Shown: positions 1 to 5,634 of the stretch, piece by piece | How positions within the stretch are numbered: position 1 is the first letter of the stretch | Layout of the letters: each line of letters starts with the position of its first letter | Source of the DNA: Actinomycetes bacterium | Lineage (GTDB): Bacteria; Actinomycetota; Actinomycetes; Actinomycetales; Dermatophilaceae | Reading direction: 5' to 3' | NCBI GenBank assembly: GCA_023451855.1 | Contig: JAEXXY010000546.1 | Coordinates: forward strand, 1 to 10,639 | Length of the DNA stretch: 10,639 nucleotides | Made by a program: the position numbers and the translations under genes | Notes under the pieces: model-generated | What the model saw: the letters and a program-made list of their open reading frames with translations, nothing else | The model's database searches: none | Told to the model about the DNA's origin: nothing

Positions 1-1
1 C

Positions 2-16
2 CCCGGTGACGCCGGG
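2..16. terminator. Small hairpin downstream of the PIG-L gene
   Basis: CCCGG (2-6) and CCGGG (12-16) form a 5-bp GC stem with a 5-base loop, lying 6 bases beyond the stop codon of the leftward PIG-L gene. There is no T-tract. It may contribute to termination, but 5-bp GC stems arise often by chance in such GC-rich DNA, and the structure could continue past the window edge. Confidence 0.25.
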
Positions 17-21
17 TCGGG

Positions 22-753
22 TCAGCCGAAGAGCCGGCCCACCACGGCGTGCTCGACGCCGAGGTGCTCGGAGGGCCCGCCGAGGATCATCCCGAGCAGG
101 TCGCGTGGAGCGGGGTAGTCGGGCCCGAGGGCCGACAAGTACTCGGCGTGCGCCGAGAGCGAGGCCACGGCCGCCTCGAAGTGACCCGACACGTCGACCC
201 AGTGGGTCGGCTCGGGGTCGCCGATGACGAGCACCTGCTTGGCGCTCCAGGGCTCGTGGCCCTCGTCGACCAGCTCGGGAAAGATCCACCGGTTGCCGGC
301 GTCGGCCTTGGCGTCGAGGGTGGCGAGGCCGACGGCGCGGTGGTCGGCCTGGTTGCTCCAGCCGCCCGGGAAGCGGTCGGCGTAGGTCTGCGCGACGACG
401 AGGTCGGGACGCCGGATGCGGATCTCGCGAGCGATGGCCCGACGCAGCGGCAGGCCGTACTCGACGGCGCCGTCGGTGAATCCGTCGAGGAACTCGACGA
501 CCTCGACCCCGACGTGCGCGGCGCCGTCGCGCTCCTCGCGCTCGCGCAGCGGGCCGGCCTCGTGCGGGGGCATCGTGTCGATGCCCGCCTCGCCGCGCGT
601 CGCGAGCAGGTAGGACACGGTCTTGCCGGCCCGCACCCACTTGTCGACCGCTGCGGCGGTGCCGTACTCGAGGTCGTCCGGGTGGGCCACGACGCAGAGC
701 ACCGTGTCGAAGGCGGACTCGTCGAGGGGGGTGAGCTCGGGCGGCGTCGTCAT
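22..753 (-). CDS. PIG-L (LmbE-like) family deacetylase
   Basis: This 243-aa protein is a probable zinc-dependent N-acetylglucosamine-type deacetylase. The family signature AHPDD is at residues 23-27, and a second motif, DHRAVG, is at 137-142. By analogy with MshB-type enzymes, His24, Asp27 and His138 should bind zinc, with Asp26 as catalytic base. The fold starts with a hydrophobic strand (TVLCVVAHPDD), as usual for this Rossmann-like family. No signal peptide or membrane segment is seen, so it should be cytoplasmic. In actinobacteria, relatives act in mycothiol metabolism (MshB, Mca) or on other GlcNAc conjugates, but at 243 aa this is shorter than typical MshB or Mca (about 290-300 aa), so I leave the substrate open. 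The ATG start is supported by a TAGATT hexamer 6 bases upstream. It is divergent from the gene at 806, and no pathway partner is nearby. Confidence 0.9.
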   Translation of the reverse strand: MTTPPELTPLDESAFDTVLCVVAHPDDLEYGTAAAVDKWVRAGKTVSYLLATRGEAGIDTMPPHEAGPLREREERDGAAHVGVEVVEFLDGFTDGAVEYGLPLRRAIAREIRIRRPDLVVAQTYADRFPGGWSNQADHRAVGLATLDAKADAGNRWIFPELVDEGHEPWSAKQVLVIGDPEPTHWVDVSGHFEAAVASLSAHAEYLSALGPDYPAPRDLLGMILGGPSEHLGVEHAVVGRLFG

Positions 754-765
754 GAGCCCAATCTA
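754..765 (-). promoter_or_regulatory. Probable leaderless promoter -10 for the PIG-L gene
   Basis: On the minus strand, TAGATT (760-765) fits the actinobacterial -10 pattern TANNNT. It is followed by six bases (GGGCTC) and then the ATG. That places the expected transcription start at or next to the start codon. There is no Shine-Dalgarno sequence and no convincing -35 element. Confidence 0.5.
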
Positions 766-771
766 GGGACC

Positions 772-800
772 TTGGCGACGCCCGCGGGGGATGTGAGGAT
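772..800 (+). promoter_or_regulatory. Possible promoter of the 133-aa gene
   Basis: TTGGCG (772-777) and GAGGAT (795-800) are separated by 17 bases and resemble -35 and -10 boxes. The -10 ends 5 bases before the ATG at 806. The same GAGG could instead act as a Shine-Dalgarno sequence, so the assignment is ambiguous. The 52-base divergent gap also holds the palindrome CCCGCGGG (781-788) between the two boxes. Confidence 0.35.
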
Positions 801-805
801 GGGGC

Positions 806-1207
806 ATGCTCACCCTCGACCTCGCACGCCGGCTCTCGGTGGCCGGGCTGTCCTGGGAACCGCGCTCGGGCGACCGGTTCGTCGTGCCGGTCGACGGCAT
901 GGAGGAGGAGGTCTTCGTCATCAGCGACCTCACCGTCGACGTCCACCACTTCGCCACGGGCGATGTCATCGGCTTCAACGGCACCACCGAGTGGGCCCTC
1001 GACAGCGTCGAGCAGGAGAAGGTGGTGTGGCTGCCACGGGAGGAGCAGCTGCGCGACCTGCTCGGCGAGGCCTTCGTCGCGCTCGAACGTCTCGACGGCG
1101 GCTTCGCCGTCGTCGTCCGTGACGCATCGGGCCGCCAGGAGCGACACGTCGACATCGACGCCGAGCGCGCCTACGCCAGAGCGCTGCTCGAGCACCTGGC
1201 CGGCTGA
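806..1207 (+). CDS. Conserved actinobacterial hypothetical protein (133 aa)
   Basis: This is a small acidic protein with no signal peptide, membrane segment or catalytic motif that I can identify. Its notable block is at about residues 32-75, running from DGMEEEVFVISDL through FNGTTEWALDSVEQEKVVWLP, followed by a region predicted helical (REEQLRDLLGEAF). From memory, short actinobacterial proteins with this FNGTTEWALDS block are often labelled 'pilus assembly protein CpaE'. That name seems unjustified here: the protein lacks a P-loop and the receiver/ATPase domains of real CpaE, and no pilus genes are nearby. The start is supported by GAGGAT just upstream. It faces the gene at 1220, with the two stop codons 12 bases apart. 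The function is unknown. Confidence 0.75.
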   Translation: MLTLDLARRLSVAGLSWEPRSGDRFVVPVDGMEEEVFVISDLTVDVHHFATGDVIGFNGTTEWALDSVEQEKVVWLPREEQLRDLLGEAFVALERLDGGFAVVVRDASGRQERHVDIDAERAYARALLEHLAG

Positions 1208-1223
1208 GGGCAGTCGCTCTCAG
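1204..1223. terminator. Bidirectional hairpin holding both convergent stop codons
   Basis: CTGAGGG (1204-1210) pairs with CTCTCAG (1217-1223) over seven positions, one of them a G-T wobble, leaving a 6-base loop. The TGA of the rightward gene (1205-1207) and the TGA of the leftward gene (complement of 1220-1222) lie in opposite arms. It lacks a T-tract but could end transcription from both sides, as T-poor terminators are common in actinobacteria. Confidence 0.4.
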
Positions 1224-1984
1224 GCAGGGCGCCAGCCGGCGACGGACATGACGGCGACGTTGGTCGCGTCGGCGAGCGCGGTGTCGGCGTCGGCCGCGAG
1301 GTCGCGCAGGAGCAGCTCCCGGGTCGTCGTCGTGCCGGCGTCGACGCCGGAGCTGCCGAGCCCGGTCAGCCCGGCCGTCCGATGAGCGAGCCGCGACACG
1401 CTCGAGGCCAGCGACATGAGGCGCAGCGCCCGGCCGGGCGTCCCGTCGGGGACGCCCCAGATCGACGCGTCGAGGTCCGACTCCGCCTCCGCCCTCGCCT
1501 CGGGCCCCCAGGGGTGGCCGCCCACCTTCTCGAAACGGTCGGTGTGCGCCCGCAGCGACTGGAGGAGACCGCGCTCGATCTCACGAAGGTCGAGCATCTC
1601 CAGCCGGTGCCGGGGAATCGGGTCGGCCTCGTACGCCGTCCAGTCCGCCCGGTAGCCGATGTCGCCGTCCGGCCCGAACTCCGAGAGCGTGGGCACGAGG
1701 ACGCCACCGATGCCCGCGACGAAGACGCACTCGCCCGACTCCGCGGCGTGGGCGGCCGCAGCGGGGGACCCCTTCGGCATCCGGCTGATGTCTCCCGGAC
1801 GGGGGAGGGCGACGAACAGGGCACGTTCGCCGAGGTCGTGCCACACGTCGATCCGCCGCAGGTCGCCGCCCACGTGGTCGAGGTCGGGGAAGGAGCGCCG
1901 CAGTGCCTCGGTCGTCGTGACGTCGCCGCGCCACGAGGCCGTGACCCAGAGCGCGAGGCGCACGGACGCGGGCAGCTCGGACAC
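1220..1984 (-). CDS. Hypothetical protein (254 aa), function unknown
   Basis: The GTG at 1984 gives a protein beginning SELPASVRLALWV. The open frame continues much further upstream, but that part only overlaps the ABC ATPase on the other strand. A TACGAT hexamer 6 bases before the GTG supports this start. The protein is soluble-looking, with no signal peptide or transmembrane helix. A central block with LGERALFVALPRPGDISRMPKG is followed by ECVFVAGIGGVLVP and by DWTAYEADPIPRHRLEMLDL, then a more helical C-terminal half ending near ATNVAVMSVAGWRPA. I recognise it only as resembling conserved actinobacterial hypotheticals and see no catalytic motif. It is divergent from the ABC ATPase gene, with a shared 87-base promoter region, which might hint at joint regulation. 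Confidence 0.75.
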   Translation of the reverse strand: MSELPASVRLALWVTASWRGDVTTTEALRRSFPDLDHVGGDLRRIDVWHDLGERALFVALPRPGDISRMPKGSPAAAAHAAESGECVFVAGIGGVLVPTLSEFGPDGDIGYRADWTAYEADPIPRHRLEMLDLREIERGLLQSLRAHTDRFEKVGGHPWGPEARAEAESDLDASIWGVPDGTPGRALRLMSLASSVSRLAHRTAGLTGLGSSGVDAGTTTTRELLLRDLAADADTALADATNVAVMSVAGWRPA

Positions 1985-2003
1985 CCCGCCATCGTAGGGC
2001 GGG
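1985..2003 (-). promoter_or_regulatory. Leaderless -10 flanked by an inverted repeat
   Basis: The -10-like TACGAT (minus strand, 1991-1996) lies 6 bases before the GTG at 1984. It is flanked by the inverted repeat CCCGCC (1985-1990) and GGCGGG (1998-2003). The hexamer geometry suggests a leaderless transcript. The flanking repeat could be an operator or could reflect GC-rich chance. Confidence 0.45.
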
Positions 2004-2059
2004 CCAGGTGCTGACCGAGCGCGGGCGGGAGGGGCGTCCGTGCGCCGCGGCCCGTGCCA

Positions 2060-2071
2060 TAGGGTCGAGCC
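2060..2071 (+). promoter_or_regulatory. Probable leaderless promoter -10 for the ABC ATPase gene
   Basis: TAGGGT (2060-2065) is followed by six bases (CGAGCC) and the ATG at 2072. No Shine-Dalgarno sequence is present. The same hexamer with the same spacing occurs before the TauE-like gene at 4841. Confidence 0.5.
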
Positions 2072-2857
2072 ATGAGCGACGTCCTCGCCCTCGCCGGTGT
2101 CAGCGTCCGACGTGGACCCACGACGCTGCTCGACGACGTCTCGTGGGAGGTCGAGGAGGGTGAGCGCTGGGTCGTGCTCGGCCCCAACGGCGCCGGCAAG
2201 ACGACGCTCCTGCAGCTCGCCGCAGCCCGGATGCACCCGACGACGGGTGTGGCGGGAGTGCTCGGCGAGGTGCTCGGCGCGGTCGACGTGTTCGAGCTGC
2301 GACCCCGCATCGGCCTGGCGAGCGCCGCGATGGCCGAGCGCATCCCCGGCGACGAGCTCGTCGGCAACGTCGTCGTCACCGCGTCGTACGGCATCATCGG
2401 CCGCTGGCGCGAGTCCTACGACACCGTCGACTACGTGCGCGCCATGGAGCTGCTCAAGGCGCTCGGCGCCGACCACCTGGCCGACCGGCGCTACGCCACC
2501 CTGAGCGAGGGCGAGCGCAAGCGCGTGCAGATCGCCCGGGCGCTCATGACCGACCCCGAGCTGATGCTCCTGGACGAGCCGGCCGCCGGTCTCGACCTCG
2601 GCGGCCGTGAGGACCTCGTGCGCCGCCTCGGCGACCTCGCCGCCGACACCGAGGCCCCCGCGCTCGTGCTGGTGACCCACCACGTCGAGGAGATCCCGCC
2701 GTCGTTCACCGACGTGCTGATGCTCCGCGACGGCCGGGTCGTCGCCGCCGGCCCGATCCAGTTGACGCTCACCGAGGAGAACCTCTCCGAGACGTTCGGC
2801 CTGCCGCTCGTCCTCGAGCAGCACGACGACCGCTGGTCGGCTCGCGCGCGCGCCTGA
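2072..2857 (+). CDS. Stand-alone ABC transporter ATP-binding protein
   Basis: This 261-aa protein has a single nucleotide-binding domain. Walker A GPNGAGKTT is at residues 37-45, the ABC signature LSEGE at 144-148, Walker B LMLLDE at 164-169, and the switch histidine in THH at 202-204. The usual Q-loop glutamine is not evident: where it is expected, the sequence reads RIGLASAAM (79-87). Its overall look recalls the YlmA/ModF-like group of ABC proteins. No permease or binding protein is adjacent, so it may pair with a distant membrane component or act without one. The ATG is supported by the TAGGGT hexamer 6 bases upstream. It is divergently arranged with the hypothetical gene at 1220-1984. 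The ATPase assignment is firm; the substrate is unknown. Confidence 0.9.
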   Translation: MSDVLALAGVSVRRGPTTLLDDVSWEVEEGERWVVLGPNGAGKTTLLQLAAARMHPTTGVAGVLGEVLGAVDVFELRPRIGLASAAMAERIPGDELVGNVVVTASYGIIGRWRESYDTVDYVRAMELLKALGADHLADRRYATLSEGERKRVQIARALMTDPELMLLDEPAAGLDLGGREDLVRRLGDLAADTEAPALVLVTHHVEEIPPSFTDVLMLRDGRVVAAGPIQLTLTEENLSETFGLPLVLEQHDDRWSARARA

Positions 2858-2889
2858 GGTCTCCCTCCCGAACAGCCCGCGGTAACGCT

Positions 2890-2903
2890 CCGGTCGCGAC
2901 CGG
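2890..2903. repeat. Perfect 14-bp palindrome downstream of the ABC ATPase gene
   Basis: CCGGTCGCGACCGG is self-complementary over all 14 bases and begins 33 bases after the ABC ATPase stop. As RNA it folds to a 5-bp stem with a CGCG loop, which is weak for a terminator. As DNA it could be a dimer-binding operator for the downstream NfeD-SPFH genes. Confidence 0.35.
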
Positions 2904-2941
2904 GCGCGGACGTTCGTGCCCGCAGGGAACTGAGGCAGACT

Positions 2942-2985
2942 TGTGAACGTCACAGGAGTGACGCACGAGACGTCGGTGACCTCAC
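2942..2985. promoter_or_regulatory. Cluster of GTGA/TCAC inverted repeats upstream of NfeD
   Basis: TGTGA-N3-TCACA (2942-2954) overlaps TCAC-N4-GTGA (2950-2961), and GTGA-N2-TCAC (2976-2985) follows. These half-sites lie 31-74 bases upstream of the NfeD start, in the longest intergenic gap of the window (158 bases). They may be a repressor or activator binding region for the NfeD-SPFH operon. The spacing does not fit the CRP consensus (TGTGA-N6-TCACA). I could not find a clear TANNNT hexamer near the NfeD start. Confidence 0.3.
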
Positions 2986-3015
2986 GGTGCCGGCTCGACG
3001 AGACGGGGTGGACGG

Positions 3016-3465
3016 GTGTCCGAGGGCTACGCGTGGATGGTCTGGCTGGGGGTGGCGCTCGTCCTCGTCGCCATCGAGACGGCCACCGTCGACTTCACGT
3101 TCCTCATGCTCGCCGGCGGAGCGGTCGGCGGCTCGGTCGCCGCGGCCTTCGGTGCGCCGCCGGCCGTCCAGGCCATCGTCGCGGCCCTGGTGGCCGTGGC
3201 GCTGCTCGTCATCGTGCGTCCCTGGCTCAAGAACCGCCTCAACACCCACGCCCCGAAGCAGATCATGGGCGCCGCCGCGAACGTCGGCCGCTCCGCCGTC
3301 GTCCTCGACCACGTGACCCCGGCCGGTGGCCGGGTCAAGCTCGCGGGCGAGGAGTGGTCGGCCCGCACGCTCGGGGACAGCATCGAGCCGGGTGTCGAGG
3401 TCGTCGTCGAGTCCATCGACGGCGCCACCGTCATCGTCAGCCGCGCGCGCATCGTCGGGGGCTGA
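3016..3465 (+). CDS. NfeD family membrane protein
   Basis: This 149-aa short-form NfeD protein is a partner of SPFH/stomatin-like proteins in membrane microdomains, and some family members modulate membrane proteases. The N-terminal half carries hydrophobic segments at about residues 8-22, 28-46 and 50-69. The C-terminal part (about 85-149) is the predicted OB-fold domain, containing the characteristic GEEWSAR at 111-117 and a strand-rich tail. The serine-protease domain of long NfeD proteins is absent, as usual for this short class. It starts at GTG, preceded by the G-rich GGGGTGG as a possible weak ribosome site. The next gene is an SPFH protein, the expected partner. The pair resembles M. 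tuberculosis Rv1487-Rv1488 (established knowledge). The family call is secure; the precise client protein is unknown. Confidence 0.88.
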   Translation: MSEGYAWMVWLGVALVLVAIETATVDFTFLMLAGGAVGGSVAAAFGAPPAVQAIVAALVAVALLVIVRPWLKNRLNTHAPKQIMGAAANVGRSAVVLDHVTPAGGRVKLAGEEWSARTLGDSIEPGVEVVVESIDGATVIVSRARIVGG

Positions 3466-3473
3466 GCGTTCGA

Positions 3474-3497
3474 CGCCCGGGCCGACCGGTCCGGGCG
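3474..3497 (+). other. Intercistronic hairpin 1 between NfeD and SPFH
   Basis: The arms CGCCCGGGCC (3474-3483) and GGTCCGGGCG (3488-3497) form ten pairs with one G-U wobble around the loop GACC. The hairpin begins 8 bases after the NfeD stop. No T-tract follows. It could act as an RNA processing or stability element, or as a partial terminator that lowers SPFH expression relative to NfeD. Confidence 0.5.
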
Positions 3498-3502
3498 ACC
3501 GA

Positions 3503-3527
3503 CCACGCGTCCTCGCCGGGCGCGTGG
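3503..3527 (+). other. Intercistronic hairpin 2 just upstream of the SPFH ribosome site
   Basis: The arms CCACGCGTCC (3503-3512) and GGGCGCGTGG (3518-3527) form ten pairs with one G-U wobble around a 5-base loop. It ends 6 bases before the Shine-Dalgarno sequence of SPFH. That position could protect the 5' end of a processed SPFH mRNA or affect ribosome access. Confidence 0.5.
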
Positions 3528-3533
3528 CCAGAC

Positions 3534-3539
3534 AAGGAG
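3534..3539 (+). promoter_or_regulatory. Strong ribosome binding site fixing the SPFH start
   Basis: AAGGAG (3534-3539) lies 6 bases before the GTG at 3546. The open frame extends about 200 codons upstream through the NfeD gene, so this site decides the true start. It is the best Shine-Dalgarno match in the window. Confidence 0.8.
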
Positions 3540-3545
3540 AAGGTC

Positions 3546-4757
3546 GTGGACCCGGTATACATCATCCCGATCCTCATCGTGGTCGTGGCAGCCGTCATCG
3601 TGCTGCGCACGGTCCGGATCGTGCCCCAGCAGACCGCGCAGATCGTCGAGCGCGTCGGCAGCTACAACAAGACGCTCACCGCCGGCATCCACTTCCTCGT
3701 GCCGTTCGTCGACAAGGTGCGCGCCAACATCGACCTCCGTGAGCAGGTCGTGTCGTTCCCGCCGCAGCCGGTCATCACGTCGGACAACCTCGTCGTCAGC
3801 ATCGACACCGTCATCTACTACTCGGTCATCGACGCCAAGGCCGCGGTCTACGAGATCGCCAACTTCATCCAGGGCATCGAGCAGCTGACGGTCACCACGC
3901 TGCGCAACGTCATCGGCTCGCTCGACCTCGAGCAGACGCTGACGAGCCGCGACCAGATCAACGGCCAGCTGCGCGGGGTCCTCGACGAGGCCACCGGCAA
4001 GTGGGGCATCCGCGTCAACCGCGTCGAGCTCAAGGCCATCGACCCCCCGCACTCGGTGCAGGACTCGATGGAGAAGCAGATGCGCGCCGAGCGCGACCGC
4101 CGCGCCGCGATCCTGACCGCCGAGGGCGTCAAGCAGTCGGCGATCCTCACCGCCGAGGGTGAGAAGCAGAGCCAGATCCTGCGCGCCGAGGGCTCGGCCC
4201 AGGCCCGCATCCTCGAGGCCCAGGGCCAGGCGCGCGCCATCCAGCAGGTCTTCGCGGCCATCCACCGCGGCAAGCCGACCCAGCGCCTCCTCGCCTACCA
4301 GTACCTGCAGGTCCTGCCGCAGATCGCCCGGGGTGACGCGAACAAGATGTGGATCATCCCGTCGGAGGTCACCGACGCGCTCAAGGGCATCTCGAACGCC
4401 CTCGGCGGCGACACGCGTCCCGAGGGCGGCGACGACGAGGGCTGGGTCGAGCCCGAGGTGGACGACGCCTTCCTCGCCACCGTTCTCGAGGACCCGGCCA
4501 AGGCCCTCGCCGAGGCCCGCGGCCAGGCCGCGCAGGCGAGCGCCGAGTCGACCGAGCACGCTGCACCGGTCGCGCGCCAGCAGCCGCCGATCCACGCCGC
4601 GAGCGAGGTCCCCCCGCCGCCGAGCGCGCCCGCCGCCCCGTCACAGGCCCCGTCACAGGCCCCGTCACAGGCCCCGTCGCAGCCGCCTGCATCCCCGCCG
4701 CAGTCCTCGGGTGACGAAACCCAGCGGCCCGGACAGGAGCCGCCCGCCCAGCACTGA
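3546..4757 (+). CDS. SPFH/Band 7 (stomatin-like) membrane protein
   Basis: This 403-aa membrane-anchored scaffold protein is in the stomatin/prohibitin/QmcA family. A hydrophobic N-terminal anchor spans about residues 5-21. The SPFH domain follows at about 22-185, with the typical VERVGSYNKTLTAGIHFLVP and DPPHSVQDSMEKQMRAERDRRA blocks. A coiled-coil region at about 185-235 is built of repeated AEG-x-KQ-type units. A conserved block (RLLAYQYLQVLPQIARGDANKMWIIPSE, split here across about 248-274) precedes a long disordered tail rich in Pro, Ala, Gln and Glu from about 285. The tail contains four exact APSQ repeats (364-379). Residue numbering counts the GTG as 1. It follows NfeD and probably forms a complex with it in the cytoplasmic membrane, as inferred for Rv1487-Rv1488. 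The tail is unusual only in its repeats; the family is certain. Confidence 0.93.
   Translation: MDPVYIIPILIVVVAAVIVLRTVRIVPQQTAQIVERVGSYNKTLTAGIHFLVPFVDKVRANIDLREQVVSFPPQPVITSDNLVVSIDTVIYYSVIDAKAAVYEIANFIQGIEQLTVTTLRNVIGSLDLEQTLTSRDQINGQLRGVLDEATGKWGIRVNRVELKAIDPPHSVQDSMEKQMRAERDRRAAILTAEGVKQSAILTAEGEKQSQILRAEGSAQARILEAQGQARAIQQVFAAIHRGKPTQRLLAYQYLQVLPQIARGDANKMWIIPSEVTDALKGISNALGGDTRPEGGDDEGWVEPEVDDAFLATVLEDPAKALAEARGQAAQASAESTEHAAPVARQQPPIHAASEVPPPPSAPAAPSQAPSQAPSQAPSQPPASPPQSSGDETQRPGQEPPAQH
4635..4682 (+). repeat. Four in-frame 12-bp tandem repeats in the SPFH tail
   Basis: GCCCCGTCACAG is repeated exactly at 4635-4646, 4647-4658 and 4659-4670. A fourth copy at 4671-4682 has one base change (CAC to CGC region) that stays synonymous. 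Each unit encodes APSQ. As the unit is a multiple of three, copy-number change would lengthen or shorten the tail without a frameshift. Confidence 0.9.
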
Positions 4758-4789
4758 CGCCTCCCCGCGTCCGCGCCCCTGGGTCACGT

Positions 4790-4807
4790 CCGTCGTGGAC
4801 GCGACGG
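4790..4807 (+). terminator. Hairpin downstream of the SPFH gene
   Basis: CCGTCG (4790-4795) and CGACGG (4802-4807) form a perfect 6-bp stem with a 6-base loop, 32 bases after the SPFH stop. It lacks a T-tract. It sits directly before the much larger inverted repeat at 4809-4846, and together they may end the NfeD-SPFH transcript. Confidence 0.4.
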
Positions 4808-4808
4808 C

Positions 4809-4846
4809 CGACACCCGGTCACCCTCGCTAGGGTGGCCGGGTGTCG
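4809..4846. promoter_or_regulatory. 38-bp near-perfect inverted repeat over the TauE-like gene start
   Basis: The left arm CGACACCCGGTCACCCT (4809-4825) and right arm AGGGTGGCCGGGTGTCG (4830-4846) match at 16 of 17 positions, the exception being a T-G pair, around the 4-base centre CGCT. The repeat includes the -10-like TAGGGT (4829-4834) and the GTG start codon (4841-4843). A DNA-binding dimer here would block the promoter. In transcripts reading through from SPFH, it would form a very stable hairpin that hides the GTG and may terminate transcription. Confidence 0.65.
4829..4840 (+). promoter_or_regulatory. Probable leaderless promoter -10 for the TauE-like gene
   Basis: TAGGGT (4829-4834) is followed by six bases (GGCCGG) and the GTG at 4841. 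There is no Shine-Dalgarno sequence. The hexamer lies at the centre of the inverted repeat at 4809-4846. Confidence 0.5.
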
Positions 4847-5620
4847 TTCTGGTCTGCCGTCGTCGTCGCGCTGGCCGGGACCGGTGCCGGCATCATCAAC
4901 ACCATCGTCGGGTCGGGCACGCTGCTGACGTTCCCGACGCTGCTGTTCTTCGGCGTCAACCCGCTCGTGGCCAACGTGTCGAACAACATCGGCCTCGTCG
5001 CGGGCGGCATCACCGGGTCCTGGGGCTACCGGCACGAGCTGCACGGGGCCGGACCGACGCTCCGACGCCTCCTGCCGCTGTCCTTCCTCGGGTCGATCGC
5101 CGGCGCGGGGCTGCTGCTCGTGCTGCCACCAGAGGCGTTCAAGGCCATCGTCCCGGTGCTCATCGTCATCGCCGTCGCTCTCGTCCTCGCCGGGCCGGCT
5201 CTGCAACGACGTCGCGCCGCCGCCGAGGAGGGCATCGTGGCGGGGCGCGACCCGCGCTGGCACGCCCCGGCCATGGCGATCGGTGTCTTCGTCGCCGGCA
5301 TGTACGGCGGCTACTTCGGCGCCGCCCAGGGCGTCCTGCTCATGGGCCTGTTCAGCGTCCTGAGCAGCGAGCCGCTCCAGCGGCTCAACGGCTACAAGAA
5401 CGTGCTGGCCCTCATCGTCAACCTCGTGGCGGCCGCCGTCTTCGTCCTCTTCGCGCGCGAGCACATCGACTGGCTCGTCGTCCTGCTCATCGCGGGCGGC
5501 TCCTTCGTCGGCGGCATCATCGGGGCGCGCATCGGCCGACGCATCCCACCGAACGCGCTGCGGGCCCTCATCGTCGTCATCGGCGTCGTCGCCGTGGTTC
5601 GGCTCCTCTGGTTCACGTGA
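4841..5620 (+). CDS. TauE/SafE family membrane permease
   Basis: This 259-aa polytopic membrane protein belongs to the TauE/SafE family (also called sulfite exporter TauE/SafE), whose members move anions such as sulfite, sulfoacetate or other organosulfur compounds. Two similar halves can be seen. The first begins with GIINTIVGSGTLLTFPTLLF (about residues 17-36), then NVSNNIGLVAGGITG. The second has YGGYFGAAQGVLLM (about 155-168). About seven to eight hydrophobic segments alternate with short charged loops, and a charged cytoplasmic-type loop (RRRAAAEEGIVAGRDPRW) lies mid-protein. The length is normal for the family. The GTG start follows the TAGGGT hexamer and lies in a large inverted repeat. 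No sulfur-metabolism gene is nearby, so the substrate is not assigned. The next gene begins 14 bases after the stop. Confidence 0.88.
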   Translation: MSFWSAVVVALAGTGAGIINTIVGSGTLLTFPTLLFFGVNPLVANVSNNIGLVAGGITGSWGYRHELHGAGPTLRRLLPLSFLGSIAGAGLLLVLPPEAFKAIVPVLIVIAVALVLAGPALQRRRAAAEEGIVAGRDPRWHAPAMAIGVFVAGMYGGYFGAAQGVLLMGLFSVLSSEPLQRLNGYKNVLALIVNLVAAAVFVLFAREHIDWLVVLLIAGGSFVGGIIGARIGRRIPPNALRALIVVIGVVAVVRLLWFT

Positions 5621-5622
5621 CC

Positions 5623-5634
5623 TAGCCTGCTCCC
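5623..5634 (+). promoter_or_regulatory. Probable leaderless promoter -10 for the RNA methyltransferase gene
   Basis: TAGCCT (5623-5628) is followed by six bases (GCTCCC) and the GTG at 5635. It starts 3 bases after the upstream stop codon. No Shine-Dalgarno sequence lies in the 14-base gap, which favours a promoter over translation from a read-through mRNA. Confidence 0.5.

Noticed and set aside
1985..2953. N-terminal extension of the 254-aa hypothetical protein
   Set aside because: The extension overlaps the ABC ATPase gene in antisense and reads as low-complexity sequence. The GTG at 1984 has a proper promoter hexamer.
2942..2954. TGTGA-N3-TCACA as a CRP binding site
   Set aside because: CRP sites have a 6-base spacer. 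This one has 3, so only an unknown regulator can be proposed.
2943..3545. Extension or fusion of SPFH upstream through the NfeD gene
   Set aside because: The frame is out of phase with NfeD and encodes Arg-rich shadow sequence. A strong Shine-Dalgarno at 3534-3539 marks the true GTG start.
3027..4595. A 522-codon minus-strand frame opposite NfeD and SPFH
   Set aside because: The composition is that of an antisense shadow, with repeated Leu/Val/Asp/Arg and no motif. The plus-strand genes are unambiguous.
5614..5619. CACGTG palindrome at the end of the TauE-like gene
   Set aside because: It is a six-base palindrome within coding sequence and the stop codon region, and is expected by chance in this composition.
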